Below, one piece after another: positions 53,673-62,954 of a stretch of 64,000 bases of DNA. The stretch is from the NCBI RefSeq assembly GCF_018736045.1, contig NZ_CP076132.1:238001-302000 (forward strand), written 5' to 3'. The first letter of the stretch is position 1. Each line of letters begins with the position of its first letter. This DNA is from Flammeovirga yaeyamensis. GTDB taxonomy: Bacteria > Bacteroidota > Bacteroidia > Cytophagales > Flammeovirgaceae. The notes under the pieces were generated by a model. It saw nothing but the letters and a program-made list of their open reading frames with translations, had not been told where the DNA came from and ran no database searches. The position numbers and the translations under genes are program-made.

Positions 53673-53858
53673 AAAAAAAGAACGCTAGATACAAAATACC
53701 TAGCGTTCTCCAAGCTCTCTCTTCAATCTATTCATCTGACTTCTATGCTGCTTAACATAGTAAAACTTTAGATGTATCGTTAATTAACCTTGAGGCATTA
53801 ACTAACATCAATTTCTTCTTGATGACCTTACAAAAGTCATCATAATATCCTGTAAAAT
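53673..53858 (-). ncRNA. Candidate structured non-coding RNA (about 185 nt)
   Basis: On the minus strand a promoter-like TTGACC-N16-TATAAA (53893-53866) is followed by three hairpins and a rho-independent terminator. Hairpin 1 is GATGACTTT/AAGGTCATC at 53821-53841. Hairpin 2 lies at 53771-53809, with GATG/CATC outside, TTAGTTAA/TTAATTAA inside and CCT/AGG at its tip. Hairpin 3 is CTATG/CATAG at 53743-53760. The terminator AGAACGCTAG/CTAGCGTTCT at 53679-53709 ends in seven T's. No ORF with a start codon longer than about 10 codons fits. The terminator serves no annotated minus-strand gene, so an independent transcript explains it best. No known RNA family was recognised. Confidence 0.55.
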
Positions 53859-53865
53859 GAAGTTA

Positions 53866-53893
53866 TTTATAGTTTTTAATGCTATTTGGTCAA
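53866..53893 (-). promoter_or_regulatory. Promoter-like TTGACC-N16-TATAAA for the candidate RNA
   Basis: The minus strand shows TTGACC (53893-53888) and TATAAA (53871-53866), 16 bp apart. Unlike the other promoters here, it looks like the proteobacterial sigma70 type rather than TAnnTTTG, although its TTG also fits a -33 element with a 19-bp spacer. Confidence 0.45.
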
Positions 53894-54080
53894 TATTAAA
53901 CGTTCTTTAAGACAAAAAATCAAAAATAACTTAAAAAATTGTATCACTGTTACCTAAAAGAAACCGATTGCATATAATTCAACTGTAAATCACATCATTA
54001 ACTAATTTTTCTAGGGATAATTATCAAATTATATTAACGTTTATTAAATTGCACTACAACTGACTCACCAAATTACTAGA

Positions 54081-55634
54081 ATGAAACTACAGAACATTGC
54101 TTTATACTTTATTCTTTATGCTGCTTTCACTTCATGTATTGCTTTAGAAGATAGTTTTGATCCAAAGATTGAAACTATGGATATTAATGAAGAAAGCTTT
54201 TTTTTCTATAAAGATACGTTCAGGTTACAAGTTACTTTTTCAGATAACTTTCTTATCGAAGAAGCCACTGTATCTATTGGTAAGGTAGATAAAGATAATT
54301 CTGCTATAGCACAATTTTCCTATGATTCTACTTATACAGTAAATGCTAGGGCATTGGCTATTGATACCGCTTTATTTATTCCTGCACATGTTCCTATTGG
54401 AACATATTATTTATCGACAAGAAATGTTGATGGAGGAGGAAACGTTTTGGAAGATACTTCTTTCTTCCAAATAGGCACTGATACATTAGCCCCTCAAGTA
54501 AGTGGTGATATCACAGTGACATCGGCTGTACCTGGAAATGAAAACAATACAGTATTCTGTAGAGGAGAAAAAATTATATTAGGAGGATTCCTCACCGATA
54601 ATATTTCATTATCAAAATTGACCCTTCAGTTTGCAGATACGTATCCTAAGATTTTTCCAATACAAGGCGATACTGTAGATATTGATGCAGTGGTACAGCG
54701 TAAATTATTTATCCCTAATGAAATTGCAAATGGGGATATTGATTTAACAGTAACATTGGAAGATGTTTTTGGAAACGTTACTACCTATATTAAGCCTATT
54801 ACAATTAACTGTGATGATGTTGCACCTATTTTTGAATCTTACACGGCTACATCTCCAATTCCATCAGATAGAATTGTATTAATCTATCCTGGATCTGATT
54901 ACGCTTTAAATTCTTTAGTTGTACAAGACGATGGAGGATTGGATTCAGTACAATTAGAAGTAATTAAAACGCCTATAGCAATAGAAGGTCAAACACCAAC
55001 TCCTGTAGTATTGCATAGTGTAGAGTTACCTTTAAATGGTGCAAATTCTGTTGATTTGGTGTCTTTAAGTGAACTTGATTTTAGTTGGGGATTTGATCCG
55101 ACAACATCAGAAACTGGAGAAACAATAACAGTGAGTGTAAAGGTGATTGATCAGGAACAAACTTGGGCTGAAGCATCATTATTTAGATATTCTATGGTGG
55201 CGAAAGAAGATTTACCACCATCAATTCTAGTCACTGACTTTATTTTTAATGGAGTAAAAGAGTACGTTCCTGAAGGAAGTACAAAAGAACTGAATGCAGA
55301 CACAGAGAATGTTCGTATTCAATTGGATGGTAAAGTAGATGAAAATGTCGCTTTAGACTCATTGATAATTGATTTTGAAGATGTAGAGTTGGGAACTGAG
55401 GGTCAAGGTCAAAAATTGATTATCACTGACTTTACTAATTCAACTTACCCTGTAGATATTGGATCTATAGTAACTAATATGAATCTTCTTGTAAAATCTA
55501 TTCCATTAGGAGAAGACTTATACGGTTATGCAAACAGTACATTTAATTTAAAAATTAGAGCTGTTGATGTTAGGGGTCAAGTAGATGAAGAAATATATAC
55601 GTTTACTGTAGATTACGGTAAGTTTGCGATGTAG
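54081..55634 (+). CDS. Lipoprotein with repeated Ig-like domains
   Basis: This 517-residue lipoprotein has a lipobox ending in Cys19 (YAAFTSC). It consists of about four beta-sandwich-like segments. Phrases such as DNFLIEEATVSIG, DNISLSKLTLQFAD, DDGGLDSVQLEVIKTP and DENVALDSLIIDFEDV all describe a short acidic turn at a strand entry, as in repeated Ig-like/DUF4625-type modules of Bacteroidetes. It is probably exposed on the cell surface or in the periplasm. No catalytic site is seen. Confidence 0.72.
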   Translation: MKLQNIALYFILYAAFTSCIALEDSFDPKIETMDINEESFFFYKDTFRLQVTFSDNFLIEEATVSIGKVDKDNSAIAQFSYDSTYTVNARALAIDTALFIPAHVPIGTYYLSTRNVDGGGNVLEDTSFFQIGTDTLAPQVSGDITVTSAVPGNENNTVFCRGEKIILGGFLTDNISLSKLTLQFADTYPKIFPIQGDTVDIDAVVQRKLFIPNEIANGDIDLTVTLEDVFGNVTTYIKPITINCDDVAPIFESYTATSPIPSDRIVLIYPGSDYALNSLVVQDDGGLDSVQLEVIKTPIAIEGQTPTPVVLHSVELPLNGANSVDLVSLSELDFSWGFDPTTSETGETITVSVKVIDQEQTWAEASLFRYSMVAKEDLPPSILVTDFIFNGVKEYVPEGSTKELNADTENVRIQLDGKVDENVALDSLIIDFEDVELGTEGQGQKLIITDFTNSTYPVDIGSIVTNMNLLVKSIPLGEDLYGYANSTFNLKIRAVDVRGQVDEEIYTFTVDYGKFAM

Positions 55635-55653
55635 TAGAAAATTATTTCTACAT

Positions 55654-55691
55654 AAAAAAAACCTAGGAAGGCTTCTTTCTAGGTTTTTTTT
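55654..55691 (+). terminator. Terminator after the Ig-like lipoprotein gene
   Basis: AAACCTAG pairs with CTAGGTTT around a 13-nt loop that includes a short GAAG/CTTC helix; A and T runs lie outside. Confidence 0.88.
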
Positions 55692-56030
55692 ATACGATTC
55701 TATAACTTAATAAGCAGAAATAGGAACCAATTATTTTACTTTCATATAAATAGAAATGATTATGAATATAAATGAAATAATCCCTTAAGAATATTCAACG
55801 AAACAATTAACGTTAATCCCAAATTATATTATTATTAAAGATTGAATTTGATGATATATTTTTCATCAAAAATGACAACCTTTTCTTTTTCTATTTCGTT
55901 TTGATTTTCACTTTGGGACTATACTAAAAATGACTAGTACTCAATACTATTAACTTGAATAATAATTTTCATTGAACTCAAGTTATTACAAAATAAAACT
56001 CTTAGATATCACCCTTATTAATTTTAAAAT
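55692..56030. other. Non-coding AT-rich gap upstream of the retropepsin-RimK gene
   Basis: This 339-bp stretch is strongly AT-rich. I see no gene of reasonable length on either strand, no clear TAnnTTTG match and no strong hairpin. It presumably holds the promoter of the gene at 56031. Confidence 0.5.
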
Positions 56031-57407
56031 ATGATAAATAAAATCGTTGTTGGGAGCGAGGAGTGGTGTGCATTACCACAATTAGGAATCCCTACCATTA
56101 AAGCAAGAGTAGACTCTGGAGCAAAAACATCTGCTTTACATGCGGTAAACATTACTCCTTTTACTAAAGAAAACGAACAATGGGTCCGTTTTGAAGTGCA
56201 CCCACTTCAAGCGAATGGAAAAACTACAGTTTCCTGTGAAGCAAAGGTGGTAGATAGAAGAAATGTAAAAAGTTCAAGTGGAAAAAGTGAAAAAAGATAT
56301 GTAGTCAAATCGGTAATTTCTATAGCAGAAACAACTTGGGAAATTGAAGTGACACTTACCAATAGGGATTCTATGGGATATAGAATGTTATTGGGTAGAC
56401 AAGCCATGTCTGGGAAACTTTTAGTAGACCCAGAAATGTCTTTTAATTTAGGCGAAATATCACCAAACTTGATAGAACAATATTATAAGACCCATGAAAA
56501 ACAATCAACAGGTTTAAAGATAGGCCTTCTGGCAAGTAATCCTGATTTATATAGTAATAGAAGAATCATCGAAGCTGGACAGCAGCACGGTCATGAGATG
56601 GAGTTTATAAACATCAAGGATTGTTATATCAAATTGGATGGTAAAAAGCCAGAGATGCATTACCGTGGTGGAAAATTATTGAATGATTTTGACGCAGTGA
56701 TTCCTAGAATTCGTCCATCGATCACTTTCTATGGATGTGCTTTAACTAGACATTTTGCTGCTATGGGGGTGTATACTTTAAACACAGCTTCAGCAATTAC
56801 TCAGTCAAGAGATAAATTACATTCTCTTCAGATGTTGATCAATGATGGATTACCTATTCCAACAACAGGTTTTGCCAATTCTCCATTAGATACAGAAGAT
56901 CTAATTGATATGGTGGGTGGAGCTCCTCTTATTGTGAAGCTTCTTGAGGGAACTCAAGGTAAAGGAGTTGTGCTTGCAGAAACGAAGAAAGCCGCAGAGA
57001 GTTTGATCAATGCCTTTAAGAGTTTAAAAGCGAATATTCTGGTGCAACAGTTCATCAAAGAATCGAATGGTAAGGATATTCGAATTTTTGTGGTGGATGG
57101 TAAAGTAGTCGAAAGTATGATGAGAACAGCTGCTCCAGGAGAATTCAGAGCGAATATTCATATGGGAGGTAGTGCTGCTAGAATAAAGATTACTGCCGAA
57201 GAAAAAAGGATCGCTATTCAAGCTGCAAAAACTTTAGGATTAAAAGTGGCAGGAGTGGATATTATTCGTGGCAGTAACGGTCCATTACTCTTGGAAGTCA
57301 ATTCTTCTCCAGGTTTGGAAGGCATAGAAGGTGTTTCTGAAAAAGATATTGCAGGAGCAATGATCGAAGCCGTTGAAAAAGGTGTGAAGAAACAAAAGAA
57401 TAAATAA
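56031..57407 (+). CDS. rimK: RimK ATP-grasp ligase fused to a retropepsin-like (RimB) domain
   Basis: This 458-residue protein has an N-terminal retropepsin-like/ATP-dependent zinc protease domain (PF05618 type, about 1-140). Its aspartic-protease-like DSG triad is Asp28 in [15 protein letters not shown] RimK ATP-grasp domain follows (about 160-455), with [19 protein letters not shown], the nucleotide-binding [12 protein letters not shown] and the metal site [16 protein letters not shown]. RimK adds glutamate to ribosomal protein S6; RimB, a retropepsin relative, is usually a separate protein in Pseudomonas. Here both parts are one chain, which implies that they act together. Whether S6 is the target here is unknown. 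Confidence 0.9.
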   Translation: MINKIVVGSEEWCALPQLGIPTIKARVDSGAKTSALHAVNITPFTKENEQWVRFEVHPLQANGKTTVSCEAKVVDRRNVKSSSGKSEKRYVVKSVISIAETTWEIEVTLTNRDSMGYRMLLGRQAMSGKLLVDPEMSFNLGEISPNLIEQYYKTHEKQSTGLKIGLLASNPDLYSNRRIIEAGQQHGHEMEFINIKDCYIKLDGKKPEMHYRGGKLLNDFDAVIPRIRPSITFYGCALTRHFAAMGVYTLNTASAITQSRDKLHSLQMLINDGLPIPTTGFANSPLDTEDLIDMVGGAPLIVKLLEGTQGKGVVLAETKKAAESLINAFKSLKANILVQQFIKESNGKDIRIFVVDGKVVESMMRTAAPGEFRANIHMGGSAARIKITAEEKRIAIQAAKTLGLKVAGVDIIRGSNGPLLLEVNSSPGLEGIEGVSEKDIAGAMIEAVEKGVKKQKNK

Positions 57408-57445
57408 AAAATGCTCCGAGCGGTGAAGTTCGGAGCATTTCTTTT
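57408..57445. terminator. Bidirectional terminator between rimK and the LytTR gene
   Basis: AAATGCTCCGA (57409-57419) pairs with TCGGAGCATTT (57430-57440), with A/T runs on each side. The minus-strand LytTR gene ends at 57444. Confidence 0.88.
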
Positions 57446-58145
57446 ATAAGAAGTTTAACTTCGACAAGAAGTTATTTTTATAACTATTTCCTATTGGAAT
57501 CTCTTTCTGAGGCATCACAATTTGCATGTCCTCAATAGTGTCTACTTTCTCTAAATTGACAATATATGATCGATGTACTCTGATGAAGTTGTCCGGGAAT
57601 TTCTTTTCCAAAGCCTTCATAGTTGAGTGCACAATATATTTTTTGTCAGAAGTATTAATCAACATATAATCTGATAATGCCTCCACAAAATAGATGTCGC
57701 ACAAAGAAAGTTTGATGATTTTATTATCTGCTTTCACAAACAGGGTATCATCAGAACTTGTTTCCACCAATTTTTGATCGCCGTTTTCTATAGAATGCTT
57801 GGCTTTTTCAACCGCTTTAAGAAAACGAGGGTAAGTAATCGGCTTTATCAAGTAGTCGGTAAGATTGAATTCGAAAGCTTCTGCTCCAAAATCTCGTCTA
57901 CCCGTAATTAATATCACCTGAGGTAACTTCTCTAAAGATTGTACCAATTCGATACCCGTCATTTGAGGCATCTCAATATCCAGGAAAATGATATCAATAG
58001 CAGTAGTATGAAGTGCTTCATAGGCAGAGACGGCATTGTCGAACTCTCCGGCAAGTTCTAACCCTTCGGAGCGTTTTACAAAGTCACGCACTACCATGCG
58101 AGATACCTCTTCATCATCGACTATAAGACACTTTAAACTGCTCAT
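57444..58145 (-). CDS. LytTR family response regulator downstream of ribE
   Basis: This 233-residue response regulator has a receiver domain (about 1-118), with Asp56 in IIFLDIEMPQMTG and Lys in DYLIKPITYPRF. A LytTR DNA-binding domain (about 135-230) includes FVKADNKIIKLSLCDIYFVEALSDYMLI and FIRVHRSYIVNLEKVD. No histidine kinase gene is adjacent, so it is an orphan. It begins 1 bp after the ribE stop codon, meaning both genes form one operon. It is about the same length as, and clearly related to, the regulator at 16717. Confidence 0.94.
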   Translation of the reverse strand: MSSLKCLIVDDEEVSRMVVRDFVKRSEGLELAGEFDNAVSAYEALHTTAIDIIFLDIEMPQMTGIELVQSLEKLPQVILITGRRDFGAEAFEFNLTDYLIKPITYPRFLKAVEKAKHSIENGDQKLVETSSDDTLFVKADNKIIKLSLCDIYFVEALSDYMLINTSDKKYIVHSTMKALEKKFPDNFIRVHRSYIVNLEKVDTIEDMQIVMPQKEIPIGNSYKNNFLSKLNFL

Positions 58146-58146
58146 A

Positions 58147-58737
58147 TTACAGATCTAGAGTTTTTAACTTCTGAATATATTTACCTAATATATCAAATTC
58201 TAAATTGATTTTTGTTCCTTTTTTGATTTTATGGAAGTTAGTATTCTCATAAGTATAAGGAATAATGGCAACGCTGAATTGTCCTTTAGCATCATCAACG
58301 ACAGTTAAACTAGCACCATTTACACAAATAGAACCTTTTTCTACGGTGAAGTTCTTCGTAGAAGGGTCGTATTCAAAAGTAAATCTCCAGCTTCCTTGCT
58401 CGTCTTGAACATTGATACACTCGCCAATCTGATCGACGTGACCTTGGACAATATGACCATCAAAACGACCGTGAGAAGGCATACTTCTCTCTAAGTTGAC
58501 AACATCGCCTACTTGCCAATCGCCTAAATTTGTTTTCTGAAGAGTTTCATGAATCGCTACTACTTGATGTTTTTGACCATCAATGTGCGTTACGGTAAGA
58601 CAAACCCCATTGTGAGCTAAACTCTGATCAATTTTTAACTCATGAGAAATCGGTGATTCCACAGTAAAAATTGTATTCTCTTGGTCTTTTGTTATATCGG
58701 TAATCTTGCCTAAAGCTTCAATTATTCCTGTAAACAT
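58147..58737 (-). CDS. ribE: Riboflavin synthase alpha subunit
   Basis: This enzyme converts two 6,7-dimethyl-8-ribityllumazine molecules to riboflavin and a pyrimidine. The 196-residue length and the internal twofold repeat are normal. The first half starts MFTGIIEALGKI, with the lumazine-binding-protein motif HNGVCLTVTHID, and the second half has GHIVQGHVDQIGEC and the motif VNGASLTVVDDAKG. No FMN riboswitch was recognised upstream in 58738-58923. It forms an operon with the LytTR regulator, with a gap of 1 bp. Confidence 0.96.
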   Translation of the reverse strand: MFTGIIEALGKITDITKDQENTIFTVESPISHELKIDQSLAHNGVCLTVTHIDGQKHQVVAIHETLQKTNLGDWQVGDVVNLERSMPSHGRFDGHIVQGHVDQIGECINVQDEQGSWRFTFEYDPSTKNFTVEKGSICVNGASLTVVDDAKGQFSVAIIPYTYENTNFHKIKKGTKINLEFDILGKYIQKLKTLDL

Positions 58738-58923
58738 TTTAATTATTAAGGGTTTTGTGATTATTAAAATACAATTTAGTCAAAAATCGTCATAGATATT
58801 TTACTTTTAGGGATTATTCATCACTAATATTCTAGAACAGGATAATTTGATGATAAAATTTGATACTACCCTCTCATAAGTTCCTTTTCTCATCTTGATA
58901 TGGAACTAAACCAAGGTTAAAAA

Positions 58924-60321
58924 ATGACAGTTACTAACAGCGATCAAAGATATGAGATTGTAAAAAGCTTAATCGAACAGGAAGACTGGGAGGCTTTAAG
59001 CGAAGTGATTGAAAAATTACCTACTGTTGAAATCGTTGAAATCTTAGAAAAGATAGACGAGGAACATCAGTTGGTTGTGTTTTCTCTATTTTCGAAAAAA
59101 GAGAAAGCACAGATTTTTGGTGAATTACCTGCTGATGAACAGTATTACTTTTTCCAGCATTTAGATAAGCGAGATTTCTCTAAAATATTTCAGGATATGA
59201 GGTCGGACGAAAGGGCCGATTTTTATCAGGATTTATCTGTTGGAGAACAATCAGCATTATTGCCTTATTTGAATAAACAGGTAAGGAGTAATGTATTGGA
59301 ATTAAGTGGCTATGAGGCCGATTCTGCTGGTGGTATTATGACCACTGATTTTGCAACGGTGCGAAATTGGATGACTGTCAGACAAGCGGTAGATAAGATC
59401 AAACTCGATTCTCCGGGTAAAAAAATGATTTACTACGTGTATGTAGTAGATAATGAAAAAACGCTTCTAGGCTTTGTTACATTAAAGGATTTAATCCTAG
59501 CGGAGTTGGATGATAAAATCGAAGACTTGGTGCATGTAGACTTTGTTGCTGCACAAGTAGACGATGATCGAGAGAATGTGGCCAAGATGATTGAGAAATA
59601 TAATTTGGTCGCATTACCTATTATCAATATTGAAAGAAAGCTATTGGGTATTGTACGACATGATGACGCCATTGATGTCATCGTGCAAGAGCAAACCGAA
59701 GATATGGAACGACTCATGGGTATTCAGCCAAGTGCAGAAGCTGATGAGGATGAAGGCTATTTGGACTTATCCGTTTTTAAACACTTCAAGAAAAGGGTGG
59801 TGTGGTTAGTTTCTTTAGGTATTATGGGCATGATATCCGGTCTAATTTTGCATCACTTTGAAGAGGCATTGGACAAGATGGTGATATTGGCTCTTTATAT
59901 GCCCATGTTAGCTGATACTGGAGGAAATGCAGGTTCTCAGGCATCAACGGTAGTTATTCGAGCACTTTCGTTAGGAGAAGTTCGATCCAAAGATTGGTGG
60001 CTTATCACTTTTAAGGAGATGAGAATATCTTTGCTATTAGCCATCTGTTTATCTACAGTCGCATGCATTAAGGTATTTGTATTGTCCTACGATGCAGTAT
60101 TGCCAGGACATTTAACGCTAACGTATGTAGCATTTATAATATCATTGGCATTAGCCCTTCAAGTAGTGAGTTCAACGTTAATTGGAGCAGGTTTACCACT
60201 TATTGTAAGAAAATTTGGAGGAGACCCAGCGGTAGTGGCCAGTCCAGCCATCACAACTATTGTGGATGTTACTGGCCTTTTAATCTATTTTAGTTTAGCT
60301 ACAGCCTTTTTATTGAACTGA
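58924..60321 (+). CDS. mgtE: Magnesium transporter MgtE
   Basis: This 465-residue Mg2+ channel has an N-terminal cytosolic helical domain (about 1-130), two CBS domains (about 135-255, GGIMTTDFATVRNWMTVRQAV and NLVALPIINIERKLLGIV) and a five-helix membrane part (about 285-465). The membrane part includes the pore signature MLADTGGNAGSQASTVVIRAL. The N and CBS domains sense cytosolic Mg2+ and close the pore in homologues. It stands alone, facing the second YceI-like gene. Confidence 0.96.
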   Translation: MTVTNSDQRYEIVKSLIEQEDWEALSEVIEKLPTVEIVEILEKIDEEHQLVVFSLFSKKEKAQIFGELPADEQYYFFQHLDKRDFSKIFQDMRSDERADFYQDLSVGEQSALLPYLNKQVRSNVLELSGYEADSAGGIMTTDFATVRNWMTVRQAVDKIKLDSPGKKMIYYVYVVDNEKTLLGFVTLKDLILAELDDKIEDLVHVDFVAAQVDDDRENVAKMIEKYNLVALPIINIERKLLGIVRHDDAIDVIVQEQTEDMERLMGIQPSAEADEDEGYLDLSVFKHFKKRVVWLVSLGIMGMISGLILHHFEEALDKMVILALYMPMLADTGGNAGSQASTVVIRALSLGEVRSKDWWLITFKEMRISLLLAICLSTVACIKVFVLSYDAVLPGHLTLTYVAFIISLALALQVVSSTLIGAGLPLIVRKFGGDPAVVASPAITTIVDVTGLLIYFSLATAFLLN

Positions 60322-60323
60322 TT

Positions 60324-60926
60324 TTAGTTAGCAAATTCTTCTTTAGAAATATGTATGGTAAAATCGATGGATATTTTATCCTTCACTTTTACCATACCCA
60401 TCATTTTTTGAGGGGGTTCAAGGTTATAATCCAAGATAGAAAACTCTCCTAGACCACTTAACTCGTATTTACCATCAGATAGTTTTTTAACCTCAGCCTT
60501 AAACTCTTGAGGGTTGCTCAATTCACCAATTGTTAGAATTAGATGTACATATGCTTTTTCTTTTTCAACTACATCACGTTCTAATCCTGTAAACTGAATA
60601 TAAATGGATGAATTGTGTTTATAATCAAGTAATTCTCTGAATTCTTTAGTCATGAGTTTAATACCACAATCAAATTTTAGAATTTCTAAACTCATTTTTT
60701 TGTGGTTGATTACTTGAAAATGTTCGTTACTTCTTTCTAAGCAAAAATTAGAGGTCAATGAGGCGTCAGGAACGTAATCACAATCAAATGTACTGACGTT
60801 GGTTTTCCCTAGGATAGAAATTGGTGTGATGTCAAAGTTTATAGAATAACTTCCATCTTCGATTTCTGTTTGAGCTGTTACTTTAGTTGTGAGAATAATA
60901 AATAAGCATAGAATTATTCTCCTCAT
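60324..60926 (-). CDS. Divergent YceI-like secreted protein
   Basis: The chosen start, ATG 60926, gives 200 residues with a clean signal peptide (IILCLFIILTTKVTAQ); the next ATG upstream (60941) would add five residues. The mature part begins with GSYSINFDITPISILGKTN and ends with YNLEPPQKMMGMVKVKDKISIDFTI. The end closely parallels that of the YceI gene at 51391 (YGVEPPSLMFGAIKVEDEVKIEM), which shows a shared fold. Its lipid ligand, if any, is unknown. It is convergent with mgtE, with only 2 bp between the stop codons. Confidence 0.8.
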   Translation of the reverse strand: MRRIILCLFIILTTKVTAQTEIEDGSYSINFDITPISILGKTNVSTFDCDYVPDASLTSNFCLERSNEHFQVINHKKMSLEILKFDCGIKLMTKEFRELLDYKHNSSIYIQFTGLERDVVEKEKAYVHLILTIGELSNPQEFKAEVKKLSDGKYELSGLGEFSILDYNLEPPQKMMGMVKVKDKISIDFTIHISKEEFAN

Positions 60927-60941
60927 TTTTAGTTGATACAT

Positions 60942-61324
60942 AAGTAGGATAATCTGAAGTCCTTATTGTAGTTGTTAAACCTTAATAAGCAAAAAAAGAG
61001 GCGATTATCCGAATTAGTTAAGAATCCTTTTGAAATTATCTTGATTTCATCTTTTAGTACTTTTCCCTTATTATTTTTTACTGCTTCAACAGGCTTAAAA
61101 AGTATCTAAATTGCAATAAAAGTGAATTGAACTGTATTATTGTAGCGATTCTTTGCATTCCTTAATAAATACCCTTTAAAATTAGTACTTGAACTTTACC
61201 TTAGCTAAATTTACAACAAGAACTATTGAAGCAAGAGACCTATATTTTCTTCATCTATGAAAGTTACATTTCTACAGATTTATCTTGTTTATTACTCTTG
61301 CTTGAGACCTAAAATATTTTTTTG
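60942..61324. other. Non-coding divergent gap between the YceI-like gene and nhaD
   Basis: This 383-bp AT-rich region has no gene of supportable length on either strand and no clear consensus promoter. It presumably holds promoters for the YceI-like gene and nhaD in opposite directions. Confidence 0.5.
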
Positions 61325-62710
61325 ATGATGTACTATTTGATGCTCGAAGTTTTTATTTTCGGGTATATCTTAATTGTTCTCGAACACAATATCCATATCA
61401 ATAAAGCAGCAACTGCGTTAATTATGGGAGCTGGCCTCTGGGCATTGTATGCTATTGGTGCGGATGATATTCTACAACTTGGTTTTAGTGAGTCTTGGAA
61501 ATTATGGCTCGATGGTGGTGGCGAAACTGGACATGAAGGAATTATTCATTTCATTGTTCATCACGAATTAACCGAACACCTTTCGGAAATTGCCTCTATT
61601 GTCTTCTTCTTAATGGGAGCCATGACAATTGTAGAAGTAATTGATGAATACCAAGGTTTCCGAATTATTACCAATAGGATAAAAGTGACTCAAAAATCGA
61701 AGTTATTGGTCATTATGTCCCTATTAACCTTCTTCCTTTCTGCAGCATTAGATAACCTTACCACTACAATCGTAATTGTAGCCGTCCTCAATAAACTGAT
61801 AAAAGACGATGAGACGAGATGGTATTTTGCAAGTATGGTAGTGATCTCTGCCAATGCAGGCGGTGCTTGGTCACCAATTGGTGATGTTACCACTATCATG
61901 TTATGGATTGGAGGACAGATTACAGCATTAAAAATTATTGAAGAGATCTTTATGCCTTCATTGGTGGCCATGGTTCTTCCAATGATCGTTTTAGCATTCA
62001 AACTCAAAGGAGAAATTGATACTCCCGATATTCATGAAGATGAGAATACAGCTTTTATTAAATTAAGAGATAGAATTATTGTACTTGTAATGGGTATTGC
62101 AGCGTTATTGTTTGTGCCTGTTATTAAGTCTTACACTCACTTACCTCCATTTATAGGAATGTTGTTAGGTTTAGGTGTCATGTGGTTTATGACTGACTTC
62201 AAATTGCATAATAAAACAGCCCATGATAAGAGAAAGTTGAATGTAGGTCATATCTTGAAAAAGATTGATATGCCAACTGTATTGTTCTTAATGGGTATTC
62301 TATTAGCTGTAGGTGCATTGAGTAGTGCCGGACACTTAAATGTATTGGCCGGTTTTATGCAAGAACACTTCACTGATATTTACCTTCAGAATACATTAAT
62401 TGGTATCTTATCTGCCATTGTTGATAACGTACCTATCGTCGCAGCATTTATGGGAATGTATCCAATTGCTGAAGCAGGTGCTACAGGAGAAATGACCAAC
62501 TTTGTAGTAGATGGTAAATTCTGGGAAATGCTAGCGTATTGTTCAGGTACCGGTGGTAGTATTCTAATTATCGGATCTGCAGCAGGTGTTGCAGCAATGG
62601 GTATGGAACATATTTCATTTACTTGGTATTTAAAGAATATCGCTTGGATTGCCGCTTTAGGTTATCTAGGAGGGATATCTTTATTCTACTTAGAGATGTT
62701 ATTCATGTAA
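61325..62710 (+). CDS. nhaD: Na+/H+ antiporter, NhaD family
   Basis: The chosen start is the ATG at 61325, with another ATG directly after it at 61328; a TTG at 61322 is less likely. The 461-residue inner-membrane protein has about eleven helices. Family-type motifs are SAALDNLTTTIVIVAVLNKLI, ANAGGAWSPIGDVTTIMLWIGGQI and SAIVDNVPIVAAFMGMYP. The gene is thus an IT-superfamily exchanger that pumps Na+ or Li+ out in exchange for H+. It probably works in a different pH or salt range from NhaC at 14760. Confidence 0.94.
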   Translation: MMYYLMLEVFIFGYILIVLEHNIHINKAATALIMGAGLWALYAIGADDILQLGFSESWKLWLDGGGETGHEGIIHFIVHHELTEHLSEIASIVFFLMGAMTIVEVIDEYQGFRIITNRIKVTQKSKLLVIMSLLTFFLSAALDNLTTTIVIVAVLNKLIKDDETRWYFASMVVISANAGGAWSPIGDVTTIMLWIGGQITALKIIEEIFMPSLVAMVLPMIVLAFKLKGEIDTPDIHEDENTAFIKLRDRIIVLVMGIAALLFVPVIKSYTHLPPFIGMLLGLGVMWFMTDFKLHNKTAHDKRKLNVGHILKKIDMPTVLFLMGILLAVGALSSAGHLNVLAGFMQEHFTDIYLQNTLIGILSAIVDNVPIVAAFMGMYPIAEAGATGEMTNFVVDGKFWEMLAYCSGTGGSILIIGSAAGVAAMGMEHISFTWYLKNIAWIAALGYLGGISLFYLEMLFM

Positions 62711-62734
62711 AATATAAAGAGTTAATTTAATTGT

Positions 62735-62775
62735 AAGGTTGCTGTTTCTTTGGAAGTAGCAGCCTTATTTTTTTG
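62735..62775 (+). terminator. Terminator after nhaD
   Basis: AAGGTTGCTG pairs with AGCAGCCTT-type sequence (62757-62766) with wobble pairs, and a T run follows. Confidence 0.85.
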
Positions 62776-62779
62776 TCTT

Positions 62780-62814
62780 ACTCCTACCTCCTCACTCCTA
62801 ATTCCTAACTTATT
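62780..62814 (+). repeat. Degenerate heptamer tandem repeat
   Basis: Five imperfect 7-base units based on ACTCCTA follow the nhaD terminator. Unit size and style resemble the perfect GCTACCT array at 19417-19465, so both may come from the same replication-slippage process. Confidence 0.6.
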
Positions 62815-62954
62815 ATTCTTGTTCAAATCAAAAAGTTATTCACACATCGTGTTGGTAACTTATTTTTTATTTAAAAATTTAAATTTTAATAAACATTCAA
62901 AAAAATAATGTTTAAATTTCATGTACCAAGACTTATTCACAAGAAAAACTGTCT

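Noticed and set aside
53743-53853. Minus-strand frame beginning LHFTGYYDDFCK inside the candidate RNA
   Set aside because: The frame has no start codon at its beginning and is only about 36 codons; the nested hairpins explain the sequence better.
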